From positions 310,001 to 374,000 of the forward strand of contig JAXMNU010000004.1 of NCBI GenBank assembly GCA_034670265.1: a stretch of 64,000 nucleotides of DNA, read 5' to 3'. The notes beneath the pieces are model-generated. The model did no database searches. It had not been told where the DNA came from and saw only the letters and a list, made by a program, of their open reading frames with translations. The position numbers and the translations under genes are program-made. The stretch comes from Halomarinibacterium sp034670265. GTDB lineage: Bacteria > Bacteroidota > Bacteroidia > Flavobacteriales > Flavobacteriaceae. Below, one piece after another: positions 17,693-26,173 of the stretch; the stretch's first letter is position 1; the number at the start of each line of letters is the position of its first letter.

Positions 17693-20002
17693 ATGAAATT
17701 ATTTAAGTACTTTTCTCTTGTAGTTGTTTTTTTAGTAGCGGGGACTTCCTTTGCACAAGAAGACACAGAGAAAAAAGAAGAGCGTAAACCAGGACATTAT
17801 AATAACAATCGTTTTAAACAATTGTACGAGGAGTTTTCTACTCCCAATATGTACCGTTCTCCCAACGGTGCCCCTGGACCTAACTATTATCAGCAACAAG
17901 CAGATTATGTCATGAATCTTGAGCTGGATGATAAAAATTCTAAACTTTACGGCGAAGAAACTATTACTTATACAAACAATTCCCCAGATGCCTTAGAATA
18001 TCTTTGGGTGCAACTAGATCAAAACGTGCGTGCACGTGATTCTAAGTCTCCATTGATTGAGCCTAGTGGTGCTTTCCCTGCTGAAATGGCTTCAAGTTTT
18101 GTTGGAAAATATATGGGAGAAGGCTTTGATGGAGGTTTTAAAATTGAATGGGTTAAGGATGCTAACGGAAAACCATTACCTCATACCATTAATAGAACAA
18201 TGATGCGTGTTGAGATGCCAAAGCATTTAAAAACAGGTGAAAAATTTAGCTTTTCTATAAAGTGGTGGTATAATATTCCAGATCACACCGTGGATCGTGC
18301 GCGAAGTGGATATGAAGTTTTTGACGACGGAAACAAAGGCTATGTAATTGCTCAGTTTTATCCGCGTATGGCAGTGTATAGCGATGTGGAAGGATGGCAA
18401 AATAGCCAGTTTTGGGGAAGAGATGAGTTTGCATTGCCTTTCGGGAATTTTGACGTAAGTATTACCGTTCCTTCAGATCATACTTTGGATGCAACAGGTG
18501 TTTTATTGAATAGAAAAGAAGTTTTTTCAAAAGAGATGATGGATCGTTACGAGCGAGCCAAGAAAAGTTACACAGAGCCCGTTGTAATTGTTACTCAGGA
18601 AGAGGCAGAAGCTGCATCCAAAGGATTTGCAACAACTAAGAAAACGTGGAAATTCCGTGCAGAAAACGTACGTGACTACGGGTTTGCTACTTCAAGAAGA
18701 TACATTTGGGATATGATGGCTGTGAAGATTGGAAATAGAGATGTCATGGCAGTATCGGTGTATCCTCCAGAAGGAAATCCTTTATGGGAAGATTGGTCAA
18801 CCAAAGTAGTTGCCAGTACGTTAAAGTCGTATTCAAGAATGACGTTTGATTACCCGTATCATAAAGCTATTTCGGTACACGCAAAAAATCAAGGAATGGA
18901 ATACCCTATGATTTGTTGGAACTACGGACGTCCCGATAAAGATGGAAGTTATAGCGACAGAACCAAATATGGGATGATGAGTGTGATTATTCACGAAGTA
19001 GGGCATAACTTTTTCCCAATGATTGTAAACAGTGATGAGCGTCAATGGACATGGATGGACGAAGGGATTAACACCTTTGTGCAGTATGTAGCCGAACAAG
19101 ATTTTGGAGAGTGGTATCCAGAGGCTGTTGCGCCAAACAAAGCATATCCTTCACGTCGTGGACCCGCCAAGCATATTGTTGATTATATGGCTGGAGACCA
19201 AGACTATTTGGAACCTATTATGACCAAAGGATTAAACACACATAATTTTGGAGCGAATGCCTATTCAAAACCTGCCACAGGATTAAATATTCTTCGCGAA
19301 ACCATTATGGGAAGAGATTTGTTCGATTATTCTTTTAGAACATACTCTCAAAGATGGATGTTTAAGCATCCTAATCCAGAGGATTTCTTCCGTACTATGG
19401 AAGACGCTTCGGCAGTAGATTTAGATTGGTTTTGGAGAGCTTGGTTCTATACTACAGATTATACCGATATTGGAGTGGAAGGCGTTAAGAAGTTTTATGT
19501 GACTTCAAAAATGAACAAAGAAGTTCGTGAAATGATGGAAGCACGTGGAATGAAAGAAAGCGATTTACCTCCATTAGTTTATTTAGTAGAAGAAGGAAGC
19601 GAAGATTTTGAAGAAGGAATGAAAACCGCAACCTTAAATGATGTGGTTACTCTTCAGGAATATATTATGGACAATATGGATCCGGCTGATAGAGTAAAAC
19701 TAAAAAATCCTAAATACTTCTACGAAGTTACCTTCGAGAAACCGGGAGGAATTCCCATGCCAATCATTGCAGAGTATACCTATTCTGATGGTAGTACAGA
19801 GCGCGTGACCTATCCTGCTCAAATTTGGAGAAAGAATGACAAATCGGTTGGAAAAGTAATTGCTTCAGAAAAGGAGATCACAAAAATAGTAGTGGATCCA
19901 GATGAAGAAACTGCCGATATTGATACGTCAAACAATTCGTGGCCAAAAGAAGAAAAAACGGGAGAGTTCGATACTTTTAAAAATAAAGTAAAAGGAGAAT
20001 AA
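17693..20002 (+). CDS. M1-family zinc metallopeptidase, secreted
   Basis: The 769-residue protein has a signal peptide (ending SFAQ, about residue 22), an N-terminal beta domain of the aminopeptidase N type, and a catalytic domain with HEVGHNFFP plus the third zinc ligand in WTWMDEGINTF, both intact. Unlike many secreted flavobacterial proteases it shows no recognisable C-terminal type IX sorting domain; it ends in an acidic low-complexity tail. It is likely periplasmic or outer-membrane attached and degrades peptides for uptake. Confidence 0.92.
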   Translation: MKLFKYFSLVVVFLVAGTSFAQEDTEKKEERKPGHYNNNRFKQLYEEFSTPNMYRSPNGAPGPNYYQQQADYVMNLELDDKNSKLYGEETITYTNNSPDALEYLWVQLDQNVRARDSKSPLIEPSGAFPAEMASSFVGKYMGEGFDGGFKIEWVKDANGKPLPHTINRTMMRVEMPKHLKTGEKFSFSIKWWYNIPDHTVDRARSGYEVFDDGNKGYVIAQFYPRMAVYSDVEGWQNSQFWGRDEFALPFGNFDVSITVPSDHTLDATGVLLNRKEVFSKEMMDRYERAKKSYTEPVVIVTQEEAEAASKGFATTKKTWKFRAENVRDYGFATSRRYIWDMMAVKIGNRDVMAVSVYPPEGNPLWEDWSTKVVASTLKSYSRMTFDYPYHKAISVHAKNQGMEYPMICWNYGRPDKDGSYSDRTKYGMMSVIIHEVGHNFFPMIVNSDERQWTWMDEGINTFVQYVAEQDFGEWYPEAVAPNKAYPSRRGPAKHIVDYMAGDQDYLEPIMTKGLNTHNFGANAYSKPATGLNILRETIMGRDLFDYSFRTYSQRWMFKHPNPEDFFRTMEDASAVDLDWFWRAWFYTTDYTDIGVEGVKKFYVTSKMNKEVREMMEARGMKESDLPPLVYLVEEGSEDFEEGMKTATLNDVVTLQEYIMDNMDPADRVKLKNPKYFYEVTFEKPGGIPMPIIAEYTYSDGSTERVTYPAQIWRKNDKSVGKVIASEKEITKIVVDPDEETADIDTSNNSWPKEEKTGEFDTFKNKVKGE

Positions 20003-20022
20003 CCCTTTTTTACTAAATAATT

Positions 20023-20055
20023 AAAAAGCCCTGTTAGTTTAGCAGGGCTTTTTAA
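20023..20055 (+). terminator. Intrinsic terminator after the M1 gene
   Basis: AAAAAGCCCTG, a nine-base loop, then CAGGGCTTTTT: a perfect 11-bp stem with a T run. It separates the M1 gene from tatA. Confidence 0.85.
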
Positions 20056-20075
20056 TTTATAAACCTTAACTTGAT

Positions 20076-20083
20076 TATATTTG
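20076..20083 (+). promoter_or_regulatory. -7 promoter element of tatA, very close to the start codon
   Basis: TATATTTG matches TAnnTTTG. Its last base is five bases before the A of the tatA ATG at 20088, which would place transcription start at or next to the start codon. Confidence 0.5.
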
Positions 20084-20087
20084 CAGT

Positions 20088-20372
20088 ATGCAAGTACTTC
20101 CTTTATTTATTAGCGGCGCAGAAATAGGATTTATCCTGTTTATTGTGCTTATGGTTTTTGGTGCTGATAAAGTCCCAGAAATTGCCCGTGGTTTAGGAAA
20201 AGGGATGCGTCAGATTAGAAATGCTACCGACGATATAAAAAATGAAATCACCAAAAGTGCCGAAAAACAAGGACTTGATTTTAAAGATATTTCTAAGGAT
20301 GTCACAAAGGAAATAGACAAAGTAAAGGAAGATGTAGATGATATTACGGGGCCCATTAAAAGAAACTTCTAG
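20088..20372 (+). CDS. tatA: Twin-arginine translocase subunit TatA/E family
   Basis: The 94-residue protein has a short periplasmic end, one membrane helix (GFILFIVLMVFGADKVPEIA) and the amphipathic helix with the family's GLGKGMRQI motif, then a charged helical tail. TatA oligomers form the pore for folded proteins. No tatB or tatC gene is next to it. It is immediately followed, without a gap, by the PAP2 gene. Confidence 0.92.
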   Translation: MQVLPLFISGAEIGFILFIVLMVFGADKVPEIARGLGKGMRQIRNATDDIKNEITKSAEKQGLDFKDISKDVTKEIDKVKEDVDDITGPIKRNF

Positions 20373-20939
20373 ATGTTTGAAACCCTTAGAGAATGGGATC
20401 AAGAACTTTTTATATACCTCAATAATTTAGGGTCGGATAATTTTGATGCTTTTTGGATTTTTGTCACAAAAATTGAAAGTTGGACATTTCTTTTTGTCTT
20501 TTTTATTCTCATCATTTTTAAATTTTATAAAAAGAAGAAAGCCTTTTGGGTTGCTACTTTTACCATTCTTACTTTTTTGGTGAGTTTTGGATTAAAATAT
20601 ATCACTAAAACCTCAGTACAACGGTTAAGGCCTAATAATGTTCCAGAACTTTCAGAAACGATTAGAGTGCTTCAGTTTCCTTTGGATTTTAGTTTCTTTT
20701 CGGGGCATGCTTCTGTAAGTTTTGCAGTGACAACCTTTGTGGTTTTCAGTTTACGAAAATTCACTAAGTGGGTGTATTTTTTTTATGTATGGCCTATTCT
20801 TTTTTCATTAAGTAGAATCTATGTTGGGGTACATTTTCCAAGTGATATACTTGTGGGTGCTTTTTTAGGTTTTGGGATAGGAATTGGGATGTACTATGTA
20901 ATAAAAAAGACTTCGTTAGAATCTACAAATACATTGTAG
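20373..20939 (+). CDS. PAP2-family phosphatase, membrane-bound
   Basis: A 188-residue protein with six hydrophobic segments and the three PAP2 motifs: KTSVQRLRP, FFSGHAS and SRIYVGVHFPSD. Bacterial members dephosphorylate undecaprenyl diphosphate or phosphatidyl-glycerol-phosphate; the sequence does not decide between them. Its ATG directly follows the tatA stop codon, so the two are co-translated. Confidence 0.9.
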   Translation: MFETLREWDQELFIYLNNLGSDNFDAFWIFVTKIESWTFLFVFFILIIFKFYKKKKAFWVATFTILTFLVSFGLKYITKTSVQRLRPNNVPELSETIRVLQFPLDFSFFSGHASVSFAVTTFVVFSLRKFTKWVYFFYVWPILFSLSRIYVGVHFPSDILVGAFLGFGIGIGMYYVIKKTSLESTNTL

Positions 20940-20956
20940 TATTTAGTTAAATCTGA

Positions 20957-20973
20957 AAAGGGTATTTACCTGT
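20957..20973. promoter_or_regulatory. GGTATTTACC motif (reverse form of GGTAAATACC)
   Basis: AAAAGGGTATTTACCTGT contains GGTATTTACC, the reverse complement of the GGTAAATACC found at 59787 upstream of the CHAT gene. It lies about 180 bases upstream of the lipoprotein gene that starts the two-component operon. A candidate operator; not a known consensus to me. Confidence 0.35.
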
Positions 20974-20978
20974 ACTTT

Positions 20979-21001
20979 AAAAAGGGTAATACCCCTTTTT
21001 T
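20979..21001 (+). terminator. Terminator-like hairpin after the PAP2 gene (or second operator copy)
   Basis: AAAAAGGGTA, then AT, then ACCCCTTTTTT forms a short stem with a T run 40 bases after the PAP2 stop. The same bases also contain GGGTAATACCCC, a variant of the motif at 20957 and 59786, so the site may be a terminator, an operator, or both. Confidence 0.5.
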
Positions 21002-21152
21002 CTGACTTATTTCCCCTTTTTTTTAACTGAATAATTTTTAAGTAATTGAAAATCAAATAAATAAATATTTTCATTTTGAATTCATACATTACATCTATAG
21101 TATTTTTAAGTAAATAATATCTAACTTTACGTAAACCTTAAAAATCATTATT

Positions 21153-21641
21153 ATGAAGTTAAGCACACCGTCGCAAATACTAATTGCAATTACTTTTTTT
21201 TCAATTACATTATTTTCATCTTGTGAAGAAGTTGTGGTAAATCCCCCTGCGCAGACTATTTCTTTCGAGGAGGCAAATAGGTTAGAAGAAACGTATAAGC
21301 AAACTCGAGCTGCCATCTTAAATGATACCTTAGGATATGAGGACACAAGAGAGTTTTGGTTCTCCTTGGATAGTTTAAAAAAATATATTTCTTACGTAGA
21401 ACAGGAAGGAGCAAGAATGGGTAAGAGTAATTTAGGTTTACGTATTTATTTAGGAGCCTATCCTGCCCAGGGAAATTATCCGGATCCTGGTTACAGTACT
21501 GTCTTTATTGTGCCTACGTCAAAAAGTAAAGGAAACCCTTTAAAACAAGGTTTTTTCCCTATGGAAGAAACTCAAGAAAATATTGATAGTATAAATGCTC
21601 TTAATTATGGTCATGGAGGTAAACCTCCTAAGGATTATTAA
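21153..21641 (+). CDS. Lipoprotein of unknown function, first gene of a two-component operon
   Basis: The 162-residue protein has a lipoprotein signal peptide ending LFSSC (Cys 24). The mature part is soluble, with RIYLGAYPAQGNYPDPGYSTVF in the centre and a Gly/Pro-rich C-terminus; I recognise no domain. It precedes, by 13 bases, a seven-helix membrane protein, a histidine kinase and a response regulator on the same strand, so it may be part of the sensing system or its target. That link is inference from position. Confidence 0.75.
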   Translation: MKLSTPSQILIAITFFSITLFSSCEEVVVNPPAQTISFEEANRLEETYKQTRAAILNDTLGYEDTREFWFSLDSLKKYISYVEQEGARMGKSNLGLRIYLGAYPAQGNYPDPGYSTVFIVPTSKSKGNPLKQGFFPMEETQENIDSINALNYGHGGKPPKDY

Positions 21642-21654
21642 AACCTAATATACA

Positions 21655-22281
21655 TTGCCTTATTTAGTTACTTTACTCGAATTTATTACAGCTTTAATAG
21701 CCTTAGCTGCGTATGCTAAATATAGGCATTCAAATGAAAAATATTTTTTAATTTTTCTATGGTATACCTTACTCATAGATATATTAGGAGCAGTTTTAGG
21801 AGATATATTTTACGTAAACAATAATGGAGTGTATAACGCCTATACCATAACGAGTATGTTATTTTACTTTTTTTGGTACTATTCTATTTTAAAAAAACAG
21901 GTATTCAAGAAAACCGTCATCGTTTTTAGTATATTATTTGGTATTGTAGCATTTTTAAGTCTATGTTTTGAGAATTGGAATGAATACCACAGCTATACTT
22001 TTGTAACTGGAGCTTTATTTTTAATGGTATTAACGTTATTTCATTTTCATCAACTTTTAAATAGTGATGAAGTTTTAATTGTAAAATACAAGCTCAGTTT
22101 TTGGATATCTACAGCGCTACTACTTTTTTATGTAGGGATGATACCACTATTTTTCCTTGCAGAATATACCAGTATCAAAGGACTTAGCTATCAAATAATT
22201 TTATTGAGTTTAAATGTAATACTTTACGGTTGTTATATTATCGGATTTTTATGGACCAAGAAGGAGTACAATCGTTTTTAA
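21655..22281 (+). CDS. Integral membrane protein, seven helices, beside a histidine kinase
   Basis: A 208-residue protein starting with TTG at 21655; no ATG is available before the first helix, and the coding frame begins cleanly there. It has about seven hydrophobic helices with short loops and almost no extramembrane mass. The last 31 bases overlap the kinase gene in another frame if the kinase starts at 22251. Placement suggests it is a separate membrane sensor or receptor module for the kinase, which itself has only one helix. No family recognised. Confidence 0.7.
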   Translation: MPYLVTLLEFITALIALAAYAKYRHSNEKYFLIFLWYTLLIDILGAVLGDIFYVNNNGVYNAYTITSMLFYFFWYYSILKKQVFKKTVIVFSILFGIVAFLSLCFENWNEYHSYTFVTGALFLMVLTLFHFHQLLNSDEVLIVKYKLSFWISTALLLFYVGMIPLFFLAEYTSIKGLSYQIILLSLNVILYGCYIIGFLWTKKEYNRF

Positions 22282-23015
22282 TAGTTTTTTCGGTAATAGC
22301 TTTTGGGCTTGCATTAACTGTCATTTTACTATTTGCTATTTTTCAGAAAAGGAAAAATAAATTGGTGCGTTTTCAGCAAGAGACTGAAAACAAATTTAAA
22401 GAGGAGATTATTGAAACTCAAATAGAGATACGTGAAGAAACACTTCGGAATATAAGTTGGGAGTTACACGATAATATAGGACAGTTACTCACATTAGCTA
22501 AAATTCAATTAAATGAAGCCGATGAGACCTGTGGTAATGTTTCTGAAGCTTCTGAAACCATTAGTCATTGTCTAAAGGAGCTTAGAAGTCTTTCCAAACT
22601 AATAAACCCTGATACGTTTACAAGTCTCACACTTATTGAAGCTTTGCAAATGGAGATTCAACGATTTAATAGAATGAAATACCTTGAAACAACTTTGGAG
22701 TATAATGAAGAAACTTTTGACTTAAACACAAAAGTAGAAACTATAATTTTTAGAATGCTACAGGAATTTTTCACCAATACAATTAAACACTCTAAGGCAA
22801 CTAAACTAAACGTAAAACTAAATTATACCCAAGATACACTAGAAATCAAAGCCAACGATAATGGTAAGGGATTCGACATCACACAACCCTCTAGAGGTAT
22901 CGGGCTCTCAAATATAAAAAACAGAGCCAAAATTATTGGGGCTAAAGCAATTATTGAATCCCAAAAAGGGGAAGGGACTCAATTTCTTTTAACTTATAAA
23001 AACAAACAATCATGA
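22251..23015 (+). CDS. Sensor histidine kinase, HisKA_3/NarX type
   Basis: A kinase of 254 residues if it starts at the ATG at 22251 (an in-frame upstream codon at 22230 would add seven residues). It has one N-terminal membrane helix, a coiled linker, the phosphoacceptor motif in WELHDNIGQLL, and an ATPase domain with the N box EFFTNTIKHSKA and G boxes DNGKGFD and GIGLSNIKNRA. It belongs to the class that pairs with LuxR/NarL-type regulators; one follows, overlapping by four bases (ATGA). It has no sensor domain of its own. Confidence 0.9.
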   Translation: MDQEGVQSFLIVFSVIAFGLALTVILLFAIFQKRKNKLVRFQQETENKFKEEIIETQIEIREETLRNISWELHDNIGQLLTLAKIQLNEADETCGNVSEASETISHCLKELRSLSKLINPDTFTSLTLIEALQMEIQRFNRMKYLETTLEYNEETFDLNTKVETIIFRMLQEFFTNTIKHSKATKLNVKLNYTQDTLEIKANDNGKGFDITQPSRGIGLSNIKNRAKIIGAKAIIESQKGEGTQFLLTYKNKQS

Positions 23016-23650
23016 AGTACTCCGTAGTAGTAGTCGACGATCATAATCTCTTATCCCAAGCTATCGGTGGGCTTGTAGCAGGGTTTGAAGAGTTCTCAGT
23101 ACTCTATACATGTAAAAATGGACAGGAATTACTCGACCAATTAAAAAATCCAAAAAAAATCCCAGATATTGTTTTAATGGATGTTAATATGCCTATTTTA
23201 AACGGTATTGAAACTACCCAACACCTTTACAAACGCTTTCCAGATATTAAAGTATTAGCACTATCTATAGAAGAAGATGAAATAACTATTCTTAAAATGT
23301 TACGTGCTGGAGCAAAAGGATATTTAATGAAGGATGTTAAAAAGAACGAACTTAAAAAAGCACTTTTAGAGGTAATGGAAAAAGGGTTTTACCACACCAA
23401 TACTGTAGCCAAAGTTCTTGTGGATTCTTTATTAGAAAGTGAAGAAAATAAAATTGTGTTGAAGGATAGAGAAATGACTTTTATTAAATATGCTTGTACC
23501 GAAATGACCTATCGAGAAATTGCTGAAAAAATGTATTTAAGCACAAAAACTGTTGAAGGATATCGCGATGCTATTTTTGAAAAACTAAAACTTCGAAATA
23601 GAACAGGACTGGTAATTTACGCCATAAAGAATAAATTATTTATACCATAA
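23012..23650 (+). CDS. Response regulator, NarL/FixJ (LuxR-type) family
   Basis: The 212-residue regulator has a receiver domain with acidic pocket VVVDDH, phosphorylation site in IVLMDVNMP (about D57), the conserved lysine in GYLMKDVKK, and a C-terminal HTH with TYREIAEKMYLSTKTVEGYRDAIFEKL. The HTH matches LuxR-type DNA-binding domains that bind inverted repeats. Candidate operators are the GGTATTTACC-type motifs upstream of its own operon (20957, 20981) and of the CHAT gene (59786). It ends one base before a convergent methyltransferase gene. Confidence 0.92.
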   Translation: MKYSVVVVDDHNLLSQAIGGLVAGFEEFSVLYTCKNGQELLDQLKNPKKIPDIVLMDVNMPILNGIETTQHLYKRFPDIKVLALSIEEDEITILKMLRAGAKGYLMKDVKKNELKKALLEVMEKGFYHTNTVAKVLVDSLLESEENKIVLKDREMTFIKYACTEMTYREIAEKMYLSTKTVEGYRDAIFEKLKLRNRTGLVIYAIKNKLFIP

Positions 23651-23651
23651 A

Positions 23652-24293
23652 TTAAATCACTCTCGATACTGTTAACCCATCTCTAATGGGTAGTAATACA
23701 GTTTCGAGTCGTGGATTTTCATTCAACATTTTGTTGTAACGTAGTAAAGCTTTAGTATCTATATCATCCTCTTTTACGTTATCAATTACTTTCCCACTCC
23801 AAAGCACATTGTCACTTAAAATAACAGCACCCGATTTAAGTTTTGGTAATAACAATTCAAGATAGTTTGGGTAATTACTTTTATCGGCGTCAATAAAAAC
23901 CAAATCAAAATATTCTGAAAGCTCCGGAATAATGTCTAATGCATTCCCCAAATGCTGAATGATTTGCTCACCATAACCAGATTTATCAAAATACTTTCGC
24001 TGAAAATCAAACAATTCTTCGTTAATATCGATGGTATGTAGCTTTCCAACTTTTTGCATGCCCTCTACTAAACACAAAGCAGAATATCCGGTGTAAGTTC
24101 CTATTTCTAATATGTTTTTTGGTCTAATAAGTTTTGAAAGCATACTCAAAAGCCGTCCTTGTAAATGCCCGCTTAGCATTCTTGGAGCTAACACCTTTTG
24201 CCAAGTTTCTTTGCTTAATTCTTGTAAAAGTTGAGGTTCGGGTTGGGAATGGGCAACAACGTATTGGGCTATTTTTTTGGGAAGAAAATCCAT
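23652..24293 (-). CDS. O-methyltransferase family 3 (class I SAM-dependent)
   Basis: A 213-residue protein with the family-3 layout: LEIGTYTGYSALCLVEGM (motif I), HTIDINEELFDFQRKYF, FDLVFIDADKSNYPNYLELLLPKLKSG and VILSDNVLWSGKV. The metal-ligand aspartates of catechol-type O-methyltransferases are present in this pattern. It is the last gene of the kynurenine operon and shares a base with the ACMSD gene, so it could act on a catechol or hydroxyanthranilate-like compound; that is inference. Confidence 0.88.
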   Translation of the reverse strand: MDFLPKKIAQYVVAHSQPEPQLLQELSKETWQKVLAPRMLSGHLQGRLLSMLSKLIRPKNILEIGTYTGYSALCLVEGMQKVGKLHTIDINEELFDFQRKYFDKSGYGEQIIQHLGNALDIIPELSEYFDLVFIDADKSNYPNYLELLLPKLKSGAVILSDNVLWSGKVIDNVKEDDIDTKALLRYNKMLNENPRLETVLLPIRDGLTVSRVI

Positions 24294-25375
24294 TAACTAG
24301 TAATTCTATCTATCAATTTTTTCTTTGCTGCTTCATCATCACCACATAACCATTGTACCACATTTTTTTCCCAAATGGCATCACAATCATCTTGCGTTAC
24401 AATGCCTTGGTCACGTGCCAAATCCAATATTTTCCCTGGATAAGAAGATTGTTGTACACTTTCCATTTCGCCTAACGGGTAAGGATCGTCAAGCCCCATA
24501 ATAACTTGTTTGCTTCCTTGATTCTTCACTAATAATTGTAAAGAACCAGTATCATGAACAAGGGTATCAAAAAAGATGTTTTTATGACCTACACTTTTTC
24601 TTGGGTGTACTTTACCTTCAAATAAATCGGGGCGTCCATCAAACCCTTGAATACGCCTTCCGAGGTTTATTTGAGCTAACTGCCCGCCGTGAGCAAAGCA
24701 GGTTCGCATATTTGGGAATTTATCTGCATAGCCATTCAACGTTAAGAAGTGATATGCGTCTGCGCATTGCGCCAACATCCAAATTAAATGAAAGCGCCAC
24801 GAAGTATTCTCTAGTTTTATAAATTTTTCACCATCGTATGGATGAATTTCTACTGCAAGATTATATTTTGAAGCGAGTTCAAAAATAGGTTCGTTTTCTT
24901 CATCAAAAATACAACGCCAAGTACCAATAGTATCCATATAGTGGGTTGGTAAGCACAAAAGTTGAAGTCCTAATTCTTCCACACATCGTTCAATTTCCCA
25001 AAGTGCTCCTCGTACAAACCCAGGATGTACTACAAATCCGCAGGTAAATTTTGATGGATTGTCGTGTTGTACTTTTGCATTAAAGTCATTTTGAAAACGA
25101 AGTGCTTGCTTCATCTCTTCCACTCGCAATCCATTTCCGTATAATTGAGAAAGATTAAGCACAACAGCATGGTCAATTTTAAAACGCTCCATCCATTCCA
25201 GTTTTTCATTTAAGAAAAAGCTAGAATCGGTAACTGGGCGACTCCAATCTTTTTGAAGCATAAACTTACGGTCTTTATCTACCCAAAAAATCCCTTTATC
25301 CTTCATAAATTGAGGAATTTCCTCTGGATAAGGAAGTAAATGCGAGTGACCGTTAATTCTTAGTTTACGTTTCAT
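24293..25375 (-). CDS. Amidohydrolase, 2-amino-3-carboxymuconate-6-semialdehyde decarboxylase (ACMSD) type
   Basis: The 360-residue protein has the metal-dependent decarboxylase fold: NGHSHLLP (HxH), CGFVVHPGF, EIHPYDG, CFAHGGQ and the catalytic aspartate in MGLDDPYPLGE. ACMSD removes CO2 from the ring-opened product of 3-hydroxyanthranilate, steering tryptophan carbon toward 2-aminomuconate and away from quinolinate. Neighbours KMO, KynU, the aldehyde dehydrogenase and the RidA-like protein support this specific assignment. All ligand positions look intact. Confidence 0.85.
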   Translation of the reverse strand: MKRKLRINGHSHLLPYPEEIPQFMKDKGIFWVDKDRKFMLQKDWSRPVTDSSFFLNEKLEWMERFKIDHAVVLNLSQLYGNGLRVEEMKQALRFQNDFNAKVQHDNPSKFTCGFVVHPGFVRGALWEIERCVEELGLQLLCLPTHYMDTIGTWRCIFDEENEPIFELASKYNLAVEIHPYDGEKFIKLENTSWRFHLIWMLAQCADAYHFLTLNGYADKFPNMRTCFAHGGQLAQINLGRRIQGFDGRPDLFEGKVHPRKSVGHKNIFFDTLVHDTGSLQLLVKNQGSKQVIMGLDDPYPLGEMESVQQSSYPGKILDLARDQGIVTQDDCDAIWEKNVVQWLCGDDEAAKKKLIDRITS

Positions 25376-25384
25376 AAGATAAAA

Positions 25385-26170
25385 TTACAAAGATTTTGTT
25401 CTTCCGCCATCAACAGGAACATTTATTCCGTTAATGTAGCTGGCAGCTGGGCTTGCTAAAAAAGCCACAGCATAAGCAATTTCTTCGGGTTGCGCAAAGC
25501 GTTTGGCAGGAACTAAGTTTTTCATAAATTCACTTGCTTCAGCTTCAGTTCTATTCATTTTTTTGGAGGCATTCATTACAATATCATCTAATCTATCCGT
25601 TGCTGTAAACCCAGGCAATACATTGTTTACTGTAATTCCGAAGGCACCTAATTCATTTGCCATTGTTTTACTCCAATTGGCAACCGCACCACGAATGGTG
25701 TTACTCACTCCCAGCCCGTCAATAGGCTGTTTTACTGAAGTTGAAATAATATTAATAATTCTACCATACCCAGCTTCCTTCATTCTGGGAACCACATTCT
25801 GAACCAAAATCTGGTTACACACCAAATGCTGAGTGAAGGCTTTAGTGAATTCTTCCACTTCTGCTGAAAATATAGAACCTCCTTTTGGACCACCTGTATT
25901 ATTGATTAAAATATGAAACGTAGTATCGAAAGTAGCTTCAATAATGGTCGATTTTAACTTTGAAGGTTTTGAAAAATCGGCTACTAAGTAACTGTGTTTT
26001 TGATTCTCATTTCTAGGTAGTTCTTTTAAAACCTCTTTTAGCTTATCTTCATTTCGCGCCATCAACGTAATAGTAGCTCCTAATGAAGCTAATTCCATAG
26101 CTGAAGCTTTTCCTATTCCAGCGGAACTTCCGCAAACTAAAGCATTTTTATCTTTAAGACTTAAATCCAT
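25385..26170 (-). CDS. SDR-family protein lacking the usual catalytic Tyr-Lys
   Basis: A 261-residue Rossmann protein with the cofactor loop VCGSSAGIGKASA, NNTGGPKGG and INVPVDGGRTKSL at the C-terminus. After IINIISTSVKQP the segment where Tyr-x-x-x-Lys should stand reads GVSNTIRGAV, so Tyr is replaced and Lys appears as Arg. A recognised subgroup of SDR proteins has this SN..R pattern. Its place between ACMSD and the aldehyde dehydrogenase links it to the kynurenine pathway, but no standard step calls for it. Confidence 0.82.
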   Translation of the reverse strand: MDLSLKDKNALVCGSSAGIGKASAMELASLGATITLMARNEDKLKEVLKELPRNENQKHSYLVADFSKPSKLKSTIIEATFDTTFHILINNTGGPKGGSIFSAEVEEFTKAFTQHLVCNQILVQNVVPRMKEAGYGRIINIISTSVKQPIDGLGVSNTIRGAVANWSKTMANELGAFGITVNNVLPGFTATDRLDDIVMNASKKMNRTEAEASEFMKNLVPAKRFAQPEEIAYAVAFLASPAASYINGINVPVDGGRTKSL

Positions 26171-26173
26171 TTT

